DNA of 63,510 nt from contig JAEOTL010000118.1 of assembly GCA_016839845.1 (NCBI GenBank), positions 1 through 63,510 on the forward strand, read 5' to 3'. Positions 19,204 through 28,688 of this stretch are shown piece after piece. A program made the translations under genes and the position numbers. How positions within the stretch are numbered: the first letter of the stretch is position 1; every line of letters starts with the position of its first letter. The stretch is from Promethearchaeota archaeon. GTDB taxonomy: Archaea > Asgardarchaeota > Lokiarchaeia > Sigynarchaeales > SOKP01. The notes under the pieces were generated by a model. That model was not told the DNA's origin and ran no database searches. It saw only the letters and a program-made list of their open reading frames with translations.

Positions 19204-19264
19204 AGTTTCCGAAGATGCTCAGAATAGCGATTCAGAATATTTCAAACAATGTAATAATTAAGGC

Positions 19265-19894
19265 TTAATGATTTCTACTTATTTGATTATTTTGAAAAAT
19301 GTAATAAAAATTTGCTGTAGTGATTTCTCTTGACAGTTTATCAATCTGATATAATCTTAAATTTATCTGTTCTGATGATTCAGTTATTTCTAATTCTATA
19401 AAAGTTGGTATTTTGCTAGCAACAAATGACCAAGCACCTGTAACACTCCCTGGATTTATCAATAAAATCCCATCTTTTGTAAGATGGATTTCTTCTTTAT
19501 GAGTATGACCTGATACTAGTATTTGATAGTTTCTTTCAATCGCAAGAGTTTCTAGCTGATTTAAATCTCCTCGTGGCCTAATTTGGGCACCATGAGTTAA
19601 TCCTACTGTTAACTTCTCCTTATTATTAAAAACTATATCTAATTTTTGATAGAGTGGGGCATCCTTATTTCCAAAATAGTAGTCCATGTTCCCCATAACT
19701 ATAAAAACGTCTCCTTGCGTTATTGAATTAAGAAAATCTAAAATCGAAGGAAAATTAACCTCATCCCCCGTAAAAAATGTGTAATCAAAAAGTAGATCTC
19801 TTGTTAATTCAGATAATTTTTCTTCAATTTTCCTTGGGAGTTCTTTTGCTCTGTTTGGAATATGAGAATCCCCGATACATAATATTCTAACCAT
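19265..19894 (-). CDS. VPS29-like metallophosphoesterase
   Basis: A calcineurin-like phosphoesterase of the MJ0936/YfcE/VPS29 branch. Features shared with the eukaryotic retromer subunit VPS29 are striking: GDSHIPNR (8-15), LTHGAQIRPRGD (99-110), SGHTHKEE (128-135) and INPGSVTGAW (146-155), then a closing IPTFIELEI strand. The metal ligands D9, H11, D44, N69, H101, H130 and H132 are all present. In human VPS29 the positions equivalent to D44 and N69 are N39 and D62, so this version keeps the archaeal catalytic set. It starts three bases after the acyl-CoA synthetase subunit, whose AAGGTAA end acts as its SD. A phosphodiesterase is the safe call; retromer-like roles are speculation. Confidence 0.85.
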   Translation of the reverse strand: MVRILCIGDSHIPNRAKELPRKIEEKLSELTRDLLFDYTFFTGDEVNFPSILDFLNSITQGDVFIVMGNMDYYFGNKDAPLYQKLDIVFNNKEKLTVGLTHGAQIRPRGDLNQLETLAIERNYQILVSGHTHKEEIHLTKDGILLINPGSVTGAWSFVASKIPTFIELEITESSEQINLRLYQIDKLSREITTANFYYIFQNNQISRNH

Positions 19895-19897
19895 AGT

Positions 19898-21364
19898 TTA
19901 CCTTATACTTTTTTTTCTAGATTCTTGAACTAAAATCGAAAAATTCTTTATCATCTCTTCTAGGGATGGGAAGCAAGGGATATTATTTTTGTGAAATTGT
20001 TTAGTCATCCGTTGAACAGCATGAATATCACCTACGACCCACATAAATATAATTTTATCTGAATTATTTTGAGACATCTCAGCAACATTATATCTTTTAC
20101 TGAACTGTTTTGATACGAACATCATATTGAAAACACCCTCAACATTCGGATCTTCAAGAATAGTATCCCATATCTTCATCATTACTTCCGATTGGCTGAC
20201 ATTATTCATCATTGCTTTCTCAAATGTCGGCCACAAATCTAAAAGTGCGAATCGGTTGGGGGGCATCCATTTGGGATAGAGTTCCTTTAGAACTTCATAT
20301 GATTTTTCACTCATAATTGGGAAATTCAGTCCATGTTTCATTGTAAGGTCTGCGGAGATTGTACCAGCTCCACCTGAACCTGCCATCATCGAAACATTTC
20401 CTTGCGTAGGTAATTTTTTCCCTGATTTATAAACCATAGAAAAGGTTCTTGTAAATTGAAAAAGATCATGCAGATTTTCAGCTTGGATAATCCCTGATTG
20501 TTTAATAATAGCATTAATCAACTGACTACTTTCTGCTAGTGATCCCGTATGGCTTAATGAAGCTTTTTGCCCCAGAGAAGTCCTACCACCTTTCAGTAGG
20601 ATTATTGTTTTATTAACTAAACTTTTTGCCTTTTTGCATAATTTTATAAACGTCCTAGGATCTTTGAATGACTCCAGATACATAGCAATTACATTAACAG
20701 AAGGATCATCAAGAAAGTAATCCAAAAATTCTACTTCACTTAAATCCATTTTATTACCTATAGAACATGAATATCTTATTCCAAAATCAGGATTATTATG
20801 CATCATATTCCTAAGGTAACCCCCATTTAACATTCCCGATTGGGATATAATTGCAATGTTACCTCTTCGGTAATGATCAAAAACGCCAAAACCAGAAAAA
20901 AATCCACCTCTTTCTTCACTATCGCTATCTCCATCGATCTTGGTAAGTCCCATACAATTTGGGCCGACTATTCGTATCTTTGAAAAATTCTCTGTTATTT
21001 CCAAGATTTCATCTCTTAATCTTAAACCTGGTTCACCAACTTCTTCAAATCCAGATGTTTCAATGAGTGCTGCTTTTACACCTTTTTTGACACAATCTCG
21101 CAAAATTTCAGGAATAAGACGGTTTGCTACATAAAATATAGCTAATTCAACCTCCTCCTCAATTCCCAATATTGATTTCTTAAATTCTAAATTAAAAATT
21201 TCACCATCTGAATTCGGGTTTACTGGAAATATCTTTCCCTTATAATTATTGACTAGCAAATTATTAATTATACTATAACCTCCCTTCGTTGGATTTTTTG
21301 AGGCTCCAATAACAGCTACAGATTTAGGATTTAGAAATAAATCGATTACATGATTACTTGACAA
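19898..21364 (-). CDS. ADP-forming acyl-CoA synthetase, alpha subunit
   Basis: Couples acyl-CoA breakdown to ATP synthesis from ADP and phosphate in fermenting archaea. The CoA-binding Rossmann domain begins with SVAVIGASKNPTKGG. The ligase-CoA domain contains the phosphorylated histidine region SLSHTGSLA. At 488 residues it is an alpha-type polypeptide. The ATP-grasp beta part is absent here and must be encoded elsewhere. The start is TTG with GGGGAG further upstream. It probably forms an operon with tyrS upstream and the VPS29-like gene downstream. The acyl group (acetate, aryl- or branched-chain) is not determinable. Confidence 0.85.
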   Translation of the reverse strand: MSSNHVIDLFLNPKSVAVIGASKNPTKGGYSIINNLLVNNYKGKIFPVNPNSDGEIFNLEFKKSILGIEEEVELAIFYVANRLIPEILRDCVKKGVKAALIETSGFEEVGEPGLRLRDEILEITENFSKIRIVGPNCMGLTKIDGDSDSEERGGFFSGFGVFDHYRRGNIAIISQSGMLNGGYLRNMMHNNPDFGIRYSCSIGNKMDLSEVEFLDYFLDDPSVNVIAMYLESFKDPRTFIKLCKKAKSLVNKTIILLKGGRTSLGQKASLSHTGSLAESSQLINAIIKQSGIIQAENLHDLFQFTRTFSMVYKSGKKLPTQGNVSMMAGSGGAGTISADLTMKHGLNFPIMSEKSYEVLKELYPKWMPPNRFALLDLWPTFEKAMMNNVSQSEVMMKIWDTILEDPNVEGVFNMMFVSKQFSKRYNVAEMSQNNSDKIIFMWVVGDIHAVQRMTKQFHKNNIPCFPSLEEMIKNFSILVQESRKKSIR

Positions 21365-21401
21365 TGTAGTACTACACTCCCCTAATGTCTCAATATGGTT
21401 A

Positions 21402-22487
21402 TCATTTATATTGTGATTTTACAAATTCATATAATTCATTTGCTTTTGTGTCTTTTTCGAAATGTTCAATTATTGGGGATAAAAATTGATTTAAATATTT
21501 AATTACAGCGATTTTCAAATCTGGGGGATTTAATTTTCCTTCTTTATAATCCTTAGCTAACATTTCGAAAGAATCATATTCTACATTCCCACCGTATTTT
21601 TCTGGTCTTATGACTTCAAAAGTATTGATAAGTTCAAAAATAATATATTTGCAATATTCTAGAACAGGATTCTCAGATATTTGCTTCGGGGGACAATAAG
21701 CTTTATTTATTTTACGTTTTACATCATCGGGAGAATCTAACATAAAAACTGCTGAATCAGGATCGGATTTTGACATTTTAATCTCAATTGCTCTATCCTC
21801 CCCTGTCAAATTAGTATTAGGTTTATTTAACCCCATTATCATATGATGATGAACCGCAACCGGTTTTGGCTTATTTAACTTTTTGGCGACCTCTCTAGCA
21901 AGCATATTTACCTTTCTTTGATCCATCCCGAGTTGACAGATATCTGCCGGGAGATAGAATATATCAGCAGCTTGCATTAGAGGATATAAAATGTGGGAAG
22001 CAGCTAGTTTTTCAGATTCACTCCTCCCCATAATTTGAGTACATCTAATAACCCTGTTCAATGAACTGTTAATAGCGATTTTTAATACTAATTCCCAGTA
22101 CGAAGGTTCTTTAACTAAGTCAGAAGCATATATAAACTCAACATTGGTAAGATCCATGTTGCATACTTTCCATGTTTCAATTAGAAAGTCTCCTACCTTT
22201 TTAATAACATCCAAGTCACCACCGAATTTTAAATTAGCTGCTGCGTGCCAATCAGCAACGAAGAATTTAAATTTTATTCCTGCTTTAGTGATTTTGTTGA
22301 CATTAATAGCCCTTAACAGACCTTGACCGATATGAAGTATTCCAGAAGGCTCAAAACCATCATAGGCATATATAGGTTTTTTATTTTCATTTTTCCATTG
22401 AATTAAATTTCTCAATTCATCTATGTTAATAATTTCTTCTCCAACTTCTTCAAACAACGATATTTTCTTATCTAATGTTAGGGTCAT
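21402..22487 (-). CDS. tyrS: Tyrosyl-tRNA synthetase, archaeal/eukaryotic type
   Basis: Charges tRNA-Tyr. Class I signatures are present: the HIGH-like motif PSGILHIGQG (~47-56) and KMSKSDPDSA (~233). YDGFEPSG and the DQRKVNMLAREVA segment are typical of the archaeal/eukaryotic TyrRS group rather than the bacterial form, which carries an S4 domain. At 361 residues the length is normal. The TrpRS sister family is less likely because of the FEPSG tyrosine-pocket sequence. Confidence 0.93.
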   Translation of the reverse strand: MTLTLDKKISLFEEVGEEIINIDELRNLIQWKNENKKPIYAYDGFEPSGILHIGQGLLRAINVNKITKAGIKFKFFVADWHAAANLKFGGDLDVIKKVGDFLIETWKVCNMDLTNVEFIYASDLVKEPSYWELVLKIAINSSLNRVIRCTQIMGRSESEKLAASHILYPLMQAADIFYLPADICQLGMDQRKVNMLAREVAKKLNKPKPVAVHHHMIMGLNKPNTNLTGEDRAIEIKMSKSDPDSAVFMLDSPDDVKRKINKAYCPPKQISENPVLEYCKYIIFELINTFEVIRPEKYGGNVEYDSFEMLAKDYKEGKLNPPDLKIAVIKYLNQFLSPIIEHFEKDTKANELYEFVKSQYK

Positions 22488-22625
22488 TTAGCTTTGTCCT
22501 ACTTCTTTTATAAGATTGTTAATGTCTAGTTTGATAAAACTTTTTTGGAATTTATATTCAAGGTTCTTATTCTAAATCTACTAAACCTTCAAATCCATAA
22601 AAAGAGAATAAATAGGATAAATTAA

Positions 22626-25319
22626 CTATTTTTTCTTACTTTCAATTACTGCTTGAGCAGCAGCTATTCTAGCAATAGGAATTCTAAATGGTGAACATGA
22701 AACATAATCTAATCCTATGGAGTGTGAAAATTTAATTGAACTTGGTTCACCACCATGTTCTCCACAGATTCCTGTTTTTAGATCATCTCTTGTTTCTTTT
22801 CCGAGCTTTATTGCCATTTTCATTAACTTCCCCACTCCATCCTGATCGAGAATCTCAAATGGATTGTGTTCCAAGATTTCTTTGTTTAAATAGATAGGAA
22901 GGAATTTCCCCTCTGCATCGTCCCGAGAGAATCCGTAAGTCATTTGGGTTAAATCATTAGTACCAAATGAGAAGAATTCAGCCTCAATAGCTATTTCATC
23001 CGCAGTTAGTGCTGCTCTTGGTATTTCAATCATCGTACCAAATTTATAATCTAATTCTACGTCGTATTCTTTTATTGTTTCAAGAGCGACTTGCACTAAT
23101 TGAGCCTTTACATACTGTAATTCGGATATCAGTCCTACTAGAGGTATCATTACTTCAGGATTTACATCAATTCCTTTTTGTTTAAGTTCGCAAGCAGCTT
23201 GGAATATCGCTTTCACTTGCATTTCATTGATCTCGGGCCATACAATACCTAATCTACAACCTCTTAAACCCATCATTGGGTTTTCCTCTGAAAGAGACCG
23301 AATTAAACTGATAACTTTACTCTTTTTCTTAATTTCTTCATCCAGAGGACTAATTTCAAGTAGAGATCTTGAAAGCGCGTTAGTCATTTTTAATTCCTGA
23401 CTTTCCTGTTGGACTAAGGATAGCTCAGGAAGGAATTCGTGTAAAGGAGGATCTAATAATCTTATTGTCACGGGCTTACCTTCCATAATTTTGAATATTT
23501 CATAAAAATCTCCTTTCTGCATTGGAAGAATTTTATCAAGAGCATCTTGGCGATCTTCCTTTGTTCTTGCCATTATCATCCTTTGCACAATTGGTAATCT
23601 CTCTTTATCCATAAACATATGTTCTGTTCTGCAAAGACCTATTCCTTCTGCTCCAAATTCCAAAGCCTTCAGAGCATCTGAGGGGGTATCAGCATTAGCA
23701 CGAACTCCTAGTTTTTTAACTTTATCACACATTTCTAAGAGTTCTAGGAATTCTCCTTTAATTTCTGGCTCAACTAGTGGAACCTTTCCTTCAATAACCC
23801 GACCAGCAGTCCCGTCGATTGTTATATAATCTCCCTCTTGAATAACCATATCACCAACTCTAAATTCTTTACTTTCTTCATCGATTTCTATGTCAGAAAC
23901 GCCAACTACTGCAGGTTTTCCCATCCCCCTCGCAACAACAGCCGCGTGAGAAGTTTTCCCCCCAAATTGAGTTAGAACCCCACTAGCAGCATATAATCCA
24001 TGTACGTCATCAGGTTTAGTTTGTGGACGGACGAGAATAATATCTTTCTTCCCCTGATTGGCAAGCTCTTCGGCACTATCAGGATCAAAGATGGCAACTC
24101 CAGATACAGCTCCAGGGGAAGCATTTATCCCGTGTGCAAGTACATGAACTATTGCCTTTTCGTCTATGCTTTTAAACATTAATTTTGAAACTTTTTTAGA
24201 ATCTATACTTGTAATCGCACTATCAACGGTAATTAATCCTTCTTTGACCATATCGACGGCAATTTTTACAGCTGCTGAAGGAGTTCGTTTTCCATTGCGT
24301 GTTTGAAGAATATTTAGCTTCCCATCCTCAATTGTAAATTCAATATCTTGCATATCTCGATAATGTTTTTCCAATTTATCCATCGTACTAAGCAATTGAG
24401 TATATATTTCAGGAAATTCCTCTTTCATTTCCTCCAGTTTTTTTGGGGTTCTAATACCAGCTACCACATCCTCTCCTTGAGCATTTGTAAGATATTCACC
24501 AAATCGTTCCTTTTCTCCAGTCGAGGGATCTCTTGTAAATGCCACCCCAGTTCCTGAATTCCAGCCTTTATTACCGAATACCATTGCTTGAATATTTACT
24601 GCGGTCCCAAAATCAGGAATATTATTGATTTTTCTATAGGTAATAGCACGTCTATTATTCCACGATTTAAAGACTGCTTCAATAGATAAATATAACTGTT
24701 TTAAGGGATCTTGCGGGAAAGAGGAACCGATTTCGTTTTCATATAAAGCTTTATAATCAGCTATAATTTTCTGCAGATCTTTGACATCTAGATCGGTGTC
24801 TTGGGCATTTCTTCCAATACTTCGTTTATATTTAGTCAAAATTCTTTCAAATTTATCATCTCCGATGGACATCACAACATCGCCAAACATCTGAATGAAT
24901 CTTCTCCAGGAATCATAAGCAAAACGGGGATTTTCTGTTTGTTCTGCTAAACCTATAACGCTTTCATCATTTAATCCTAGATTTAATACCGTATCCATCA
25001 TCCCAGGCATACTTTGAGGTGCTCCTGAGCGTACACTTACCAATAACGGATTTTTTTTATCTCCGAATTTCTTACCTGTCTTTTCTTCAAGATCCTTCAA
25101 ACGGTTTATGATATCTGGTTGTAATTGGTTCATTACTTCCTCAGGATTCCGAAAATAACGTAAACAAGCTTCAGTAGTAATAGTAAATCCTGGGGGTATG
25201 TTCAAGCCAAGATTTGTCATTTCAGCCAAATTTGCCCCTTTGCCCCCAAGGAGACTCTTCAAATCTTTGTTCCCTTCATTAAAATCGTAGATAAATTTTT
25301 CTTTCTGACTAACCGTCAT
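22626..25319 (-). CDS. ppdK: Pyruvate, phosphate dikinase
   Basis: Interconverts pyruvate, ATP and phosphate with phosphoenolpyruvate, AMP and pyrophosphate, linking fermentation to gluconeogenesis. The N-terminal ATP-grasp domain begins with LLGGKGANLAEMTNLGL. The phospho-histidine swivel domain contains GGKTSHAAVVARGMGKPA. The C-terminal PEP domain includes EGIGLCRTEHMF and the catalytic cysteine loop CGEHGGEP. The 897 residues are full length. It is flanked by non-coding gaps of about 140-155 bases, so it may be monocistronic. Confidence 0.97.
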   Translation of the reverse strand: MTVSQKEKFIYDFNEGNKDLKSLLGGKGANLAEMTNLGLNIPPGFTITTEACLRYFRNPEEVMNQLQPDIINRLKDLEEKTGKKFGDKKNPLLVSVRSGAPQSMPGMMDTVLNLGLNDESVIGLAEQTENPRFAYDSWRRFIQMFGDVVMSIGDDKFERILTKYKRSIGRNAQDTDLDVKDLQKIIADYKALYENEIGSSFPQDPLKQLYLSIEAVFKSWNNRRAITYRKINNIPDFGTAVNIQAMVFGNKGWNSGTGVAFTRDPSTGEKERFGEYLTNAQGEDVVAGIRTPKKLEEMKEEFPEIYTQLLSTMDKLEKHYRDMQDIEFTIEDGKLNILQTRNGKRTPSAAVKIAVDMVKEGLITVDSAITSIDSKKVSKLMFKSIDEKAIVHVLAHGINASPGAVSGVAIFDPDSAEELANQGKKDIILVRPQTKPDDVHGLYAASGVLTQFGGKTSHAAVVARGMGKPAVVGVSDIEIDEESKEFRVGDMVIQEGDYITIDGTAGRVIEGKVPLVEPEIKGEFLELLEMCDKVKKLGVRANADTPSDALKALEFGAEGIGLCRTEHMFMDKERLPIVQRMIMARTKEDRQDALDKILPMQKGDFYEIFKIMEGKPVTIRLLDPPLHEFLPELSLVQQESQELKMTNALSRSLLEISPLDEEIKKKSKVISLIRSLSEENPMMGLRGCRLGIVWPEINEMQVKAIFQAACELKQKGIDVNPEVMIPLVGLISELQYVKAQLVQVALETIKEYDVELDYKFGTMIEIPRAALTADEIAIEAEFFSFGTNDLTQMTYGFSRDDAEGKFLPIYLNKEILEHNPFEILDQDGVGKLMKMAIKLGKETRDDLKTGICGEHGGEPSSIKFSHSIGLDYVSCSPFRIPIARIAAAQAVIESKKK

Positions 25320-25474
25320 TTTTCTTCACTAAAACCTCTGTGTTTATCAAGAATTGCCAATTAAAAATTAGTTTTATTTTTCAAAACAATAATTGCTAAA
25401 CATTGATAATAATATAATAATTTCATTAATGAAAAAAATCTTTCCAATGCAAGATATAAAATTTTACGATTTAG

Positions 25475-26284
25475 CTAATTATGTCTAAATTCTCTCAATA
25501 ACTCCCAAATTCCATCTATTACGTAGGTGGGTTTATCTTTACTCTCTTTTATCATATCTATAGTTGTTTCTCCGGATAAAACACAACAAGTTGTGACCCC
25601 CGCATTATTCCCCATTTTTATGTCTGTATAAAGGCGGTCACCAAATATTATTGCCTGATTTGGAGGAATTCCAAGCTGATTCAACTTGAACAGCAACATT
25701 TCTTCATTAGGTTTCCCAAAAACTCTCGGCATTCTTTCTATTGTTTTAAATAGTAAAGCTGCAATACCACCCGCATCGGGGATATATCCATTTTCAGTTG
25801 GACACCTATTATCTAGATGAGTAGCAATATAGGGAAATTCCTTGCTCTTTAGAAAATTTGCGGCGAGAGCTAATCTTTGATAGGTAAGTTCCTTATCAAA
25901 CGCAAGCACAATTATCTCTGGATCTGCTTCATCTATAATTAATCCATTTTGTCTAAATTCATCCTTAAGTGACATTGTACCTAACAAAAAAATTCTCTTG
26001 TAATTATTTTTCTTTAAGTAATCGATTGTTGGATGTTGAGATAAGATTATATTATCTCGAGTTATATCAAGCTTCATGGATTTTAGTTTTTTGAGGTAAT
26101 CCGCTGAAGAAATACTAGAATTATTAGAAAGAAAGAAAAACGAGATTTCCCTTTGTTTCAACAACTCAATCAACTCAGAAACCCCTTTAAATAATTTATT
26201 CCCTAAATAAATAGTTCCATCCAAGTCAAAAAAATAAACTTGTTTCGTTGTTAGGTCGTGGATATTATTTGTGTGAGACACCAT
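25475..26284 (-). CDS. HAD-superfamily (IIA) sugar-phosphate-type phosphatase
   Basis: Haloacid-dehalogenase phosphatase of the NagD/phosphoglycolate group. Motif I is FFDLDGTIY, motif II FFLSNNSS, the motif III lysine lies in VFGKPNEEM, and motif IV is FGDRLYTDIKMG. A C2-type cap sits between motifs II and III. The 269 residues are normal. The substrate cannot be assigned; relatives act on 2-phosphoglycolate, glycerol phosphate or nucleotides. Confidence 0.87.
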   Translation of the reverse strand: MVSHTNNIHDLTTKQVYFFDLDGTIYLGNKLFKGVSELIELLKQREISFFFLSNNSSISSADYLKKLKSMKLDITRDNIILSQHPTIDYLKKNNYKRIFLLGTMSLKDEFRQNGLIIDEADPEIIVLAFDKELTYQRLALAANFLKSKEFPYIATHLDNRCPTENGYIPDAGGIAALLFKTIERMPRVFGKPNEEMLLFKLNQLGIPPNQAIIFGDRLYTDIKMGNNAGVTTCCVLSGETTIDMIKESKDKPTYVIDGIWELLREFRHN

Positions 26285-26350
26285 ATTAATTTATAAGCTG
26301 AGTTAAAATAAATTAGAAAAAGGAAAAAGAGTAAATAAATTTTCTTTGTT

Positions 26351-26773
26351 TCAATAAAAATCTGTATCAAACATAGTTGTAGAATTAACGAGTTCTTGAG
26401 CTGCTCTAACAGCTTTCATAACTTTTGCCATATCACCTTTAAGTTTAAACTTTCCAGAGAGTAAACCTCGAATCGGATCTAGTTCTTTTTTTAGTACTTG
26501 GACCCAAGCATCATAAGGTCCGGAATAAATATATTCAGGTTCAACATCTTCACCTTCTTCAACGACTCTTGCACCAGTACATTCACCATGATACAATCCA
26601 ACAAACATTTTTATTTCATGATCTAAATTCCCTGAGGGCTCAACTACAAAAAGAAAATCTCCCTCCCATCCATCTGGTGGAAATCCACTCGGTCCCGCAG
26701 CATCTCTATAATTTTCGTTTTCGTTAATAGCTTTACAAAAAGCTGTAGCCCATTCTGGTGTTCCAAACTTCAT
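26351..26773 (-). CDS. SCP2 sterol-carrier-like protein
   Basis: A small soluble lipid-binding-type protein. The C-terminal part (GPYDAWVQVLKKELDPIRG, then KLKGDMAKVMK) matches the SCP-2 fold, where a hydrophobic tunnel holds acyl chains or acyl-CoA. I choose the ATG with GTGAT a few bases upstream; an in-frame GTG nine bases earlier is the alternative. It is next to the AMP-forming acyl-CoA ligase on the same strand, which fits acyl-CoA or lipid handling, but a T16 tract between them suggests separate transcripts. Confidence 0.75.
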   Translation of the reverse strand: MKFGTPEWATAFCKAINENENYRDAAGPSGFPPDGWEGDFLFVVEPSGNLDHEIKMFVGLYHGECTGARVVEEGEDVEPEYIYSGPYDAWVQVLKKELDPIRGLLSGKFKLKGDMAKVMKAVRAAQELVNSTTMFDTDFY

Positions 26774-26874
26774 TATTATCACTTATTAGTTTATTTAACT
26801 TAATTTTTAAGTAGGTAATTCATATATATATTTTATTTAAGAAAGAGTGTTATAAATAATCTAGTTTTTATTGG

Positions 26875-26890
26875 AAAAAAAAAAAAAAAA
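26875..26890 (-). terminator. U16 terminator tract after the acyl-CoA ligase gene
   Basis: Sixteen consecutive A on the plus strand give U16 in the minus-strand transcript, about 48 bases after the ligase stop and upstream of the SCP2-like gene. It is the longest homopolymer I found in the intergenic regions I examined. It fits U-tract-driven archaeal termination. Confidence 0.5.
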
Positions 26891-26937
26891 TATAAAAAAA
26901 GTAGTTGAGGTAATTATTCTGTGCTCTTTATGGAGAT

Positions 26938-28650
26938 TTATTTAATTTCTCCTCTTTGTTTCATTTTTTCAATTTCTTCATTTCTAAGTTTTCGTTTGAA
27001 TAATTTCATAGCCAATGTTAGAGGAAGATCATCTCTAAACTCCACATACTTAGGGACTGCGTAAGGTTTAACCTTGTCTTTTAAATAATCAATTATATCC
27101 TGTTCGGAAACTTTTCCCGCTTGTTCTTTATTTAGTGTTATAAACGCCTTTACTCGCTCACTGCCGGGACGTTCAGGATCAGGAATTCCGATTACACCTG
27201 CTACACTAACAGCAGGATGTTCATGTAAGATGTCATCAACTACTCGTGAATAAACTTTATTTCCTGATACGTTTATCATATCCTTAATACGATCTTCAAT
27301 GTAAAAATAGCCATCATCATCCATCCTTCCTATATCACCCATTGGAAGCCAACCATCTTCGGTTAAACCTTTACCTGCTGTAGGCCAATACCCTTTCATC
27401 ACTTGAGGGCCTCGAATCCAGATTTCACCAGATTCTCCAAGAGGGAGTTCTACTTTTGTTTCAGGATCTACTATTTTTACTTCTGTATCGGGTAAAGGTA
27501 CACCCACCCCTAATTTTTTTGTAGCCATAAATCCAGTAACTTTTGAAAGGGGTGAAATATTCACCATCGAAGCAGCACAAGTCTCGGTTGCACCATAACC
27601 CTCCCCCATGGGAACACCAGTTTTTTGTTCGAATTGTTCGGCCACATCAGGGGGTAACGGGGCAGCTCCAGATAAATAAAAGATAGGGGCCTTTGGGATG
27701 TCTAAATGTAGAAATCTCATATAATGTGCCGGAACTCCGAGCACCATAAAAGGTCGATTTTTTTTTATTGTTTCGGCAATCCTTATCATGTCTCTAGGAT
27801 CCATTAAAAACATTTTTATTCCTAAAGAAATACCTGAATGAATAGCAAAATGCCCATAAGCATGAAAAACTGGAACACAGATAACAATAGCTGCTTTTCC
27901 AATAATCCCCACTTTTATAGGGTCCAGCATCCAATGCATCAGTTGAATTGAATTTGTCGTGATGTTATGATGGGTCAACATTGTTCCCTTTGGGAGGCCA
28001 GTAGTACCCCCTGTGAAAGGCAGAAGAGCAATGTCTTCCAAAGGATCTACTTCAACTGTTTTTTCAAGGGGATCATGTTTCTCCAGTAAATCCTCAAGAG
28101 CGTGAGTTCCTGCTTCCGAAACTTCAACCACTTCAGGCATTGAATAATCAGGAAAAATCTGGGTGGGAGTATATATGATAGTGTTTATCTCCAGATCCTT
28201 TTTTACTTCATTCATTCTCTCAAGGCGCCTGTATGAACACACTACAGTTTTTGCGTTGCTTTCCCTTAATTCATGAATTAAATCATCAGTTTTGTGTAAT
28301 ATACTAAGAGGTACATGAATAGCTCCCATTTTCATAGCAGCATAATCAACTAAAATGAACTCGGGACAGGATGGAAGAACAGATGCTACTGTTTCTCCTC
28401 TCTTTAATCCTAATTTAAGGAAAGCATTAGCTAATTTATCAACCTTTAATTTCAAATCTTTGTAGGTTAATTCCTCATCCAGATAGACACAAGCGATATT
28501 ATCGGGGTAACTGGCTGCGCTATCTTCGAGAAATTTGTATACATTAATTTTAGGATAAGGTTTCATTGAATGTTTTAGCTTAAAAGGCCCTACCTTATAG
28601 GATTTCAACCATGGTTTGTTAGCATATGATAGGTTATTATTTTCACTCAT
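26938..28650 (-). CDS. AMP-forming acyl-CoA synthetase
   Basis: ANL-superfamily ligase that activates a carboxylic acid to acyl-AMP and then acyl-CoA. The P-loop-like LPFTGGTTGLPKGTMLTHHN, the adenine site GEGYGATET, and the hinge region DGWLPMGDIG...YIEDRIKDMINVSG are all intact. The catalytic lysine is near the C-terminus (MKLFKRKLR). I place the start at the ATG preceded by AGGTGG with a 5-base spacer; an in-frame GTG nine bases upstream is possible. Medium- or long-chain fatty acids or aryl acids are the usual substrates. It lies 38 bases after the aldehyde oxidoreductase gene, so the two probably share a transcript. Confidence 0.9.
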   Translation of the reverse strand: MSENNNLSYANKPWLKSYKVGPFKLKHSMKPYPKINVYKFLEDSAASYPDNIACVYLDEELTYKDLKLKVDKLANAFLKLGLKRGETVASVLPSCPEFILVDYAAMKMGAIHVPLSILHKTDDLIHELRESNAKTVVCSYRRLERMNEVKKDLEINTIIYTPTQIFPDYSMPEVVEVSEAGTHALEDLLEKHDPLEKTVEVDPLEDIALLPFTGGTTGLPKGTMLTHHNITTNSIQLMHWMLDPIKVGIIGKAAIVICVPVFHAYGHFAIHSGISLGIKMFLMDPRDMIRIAETIKKNRPFMVLGVPAHYMRFLHLDIPKAPIFYLSGAAPLPPDVAEQFEQKTGVPMGEGYGATETCAASMVNISPLSKVTGFMATKKLGVGVPLPDTEVKIVDPETKVELPLGESGEIWIRGPQVMKGYWPTAGKGLTEDGWLPMGDIGRMDDDGYFYIEDRIKDMINVSGNKVYSRVVDDILHEHPAVSVAGVIGIPDPERPGSERVKAFITLNKEQAGKVSEQDIIDYLKDKVKPYAVPKYVEFRDDLPLTLAMKLFKRKLRNEEIEKMKQRGEIK

Positions 28651-28688
28651 ATTTCCCACCTTTTCTGTTTAATGACTTTGAGAAAATA

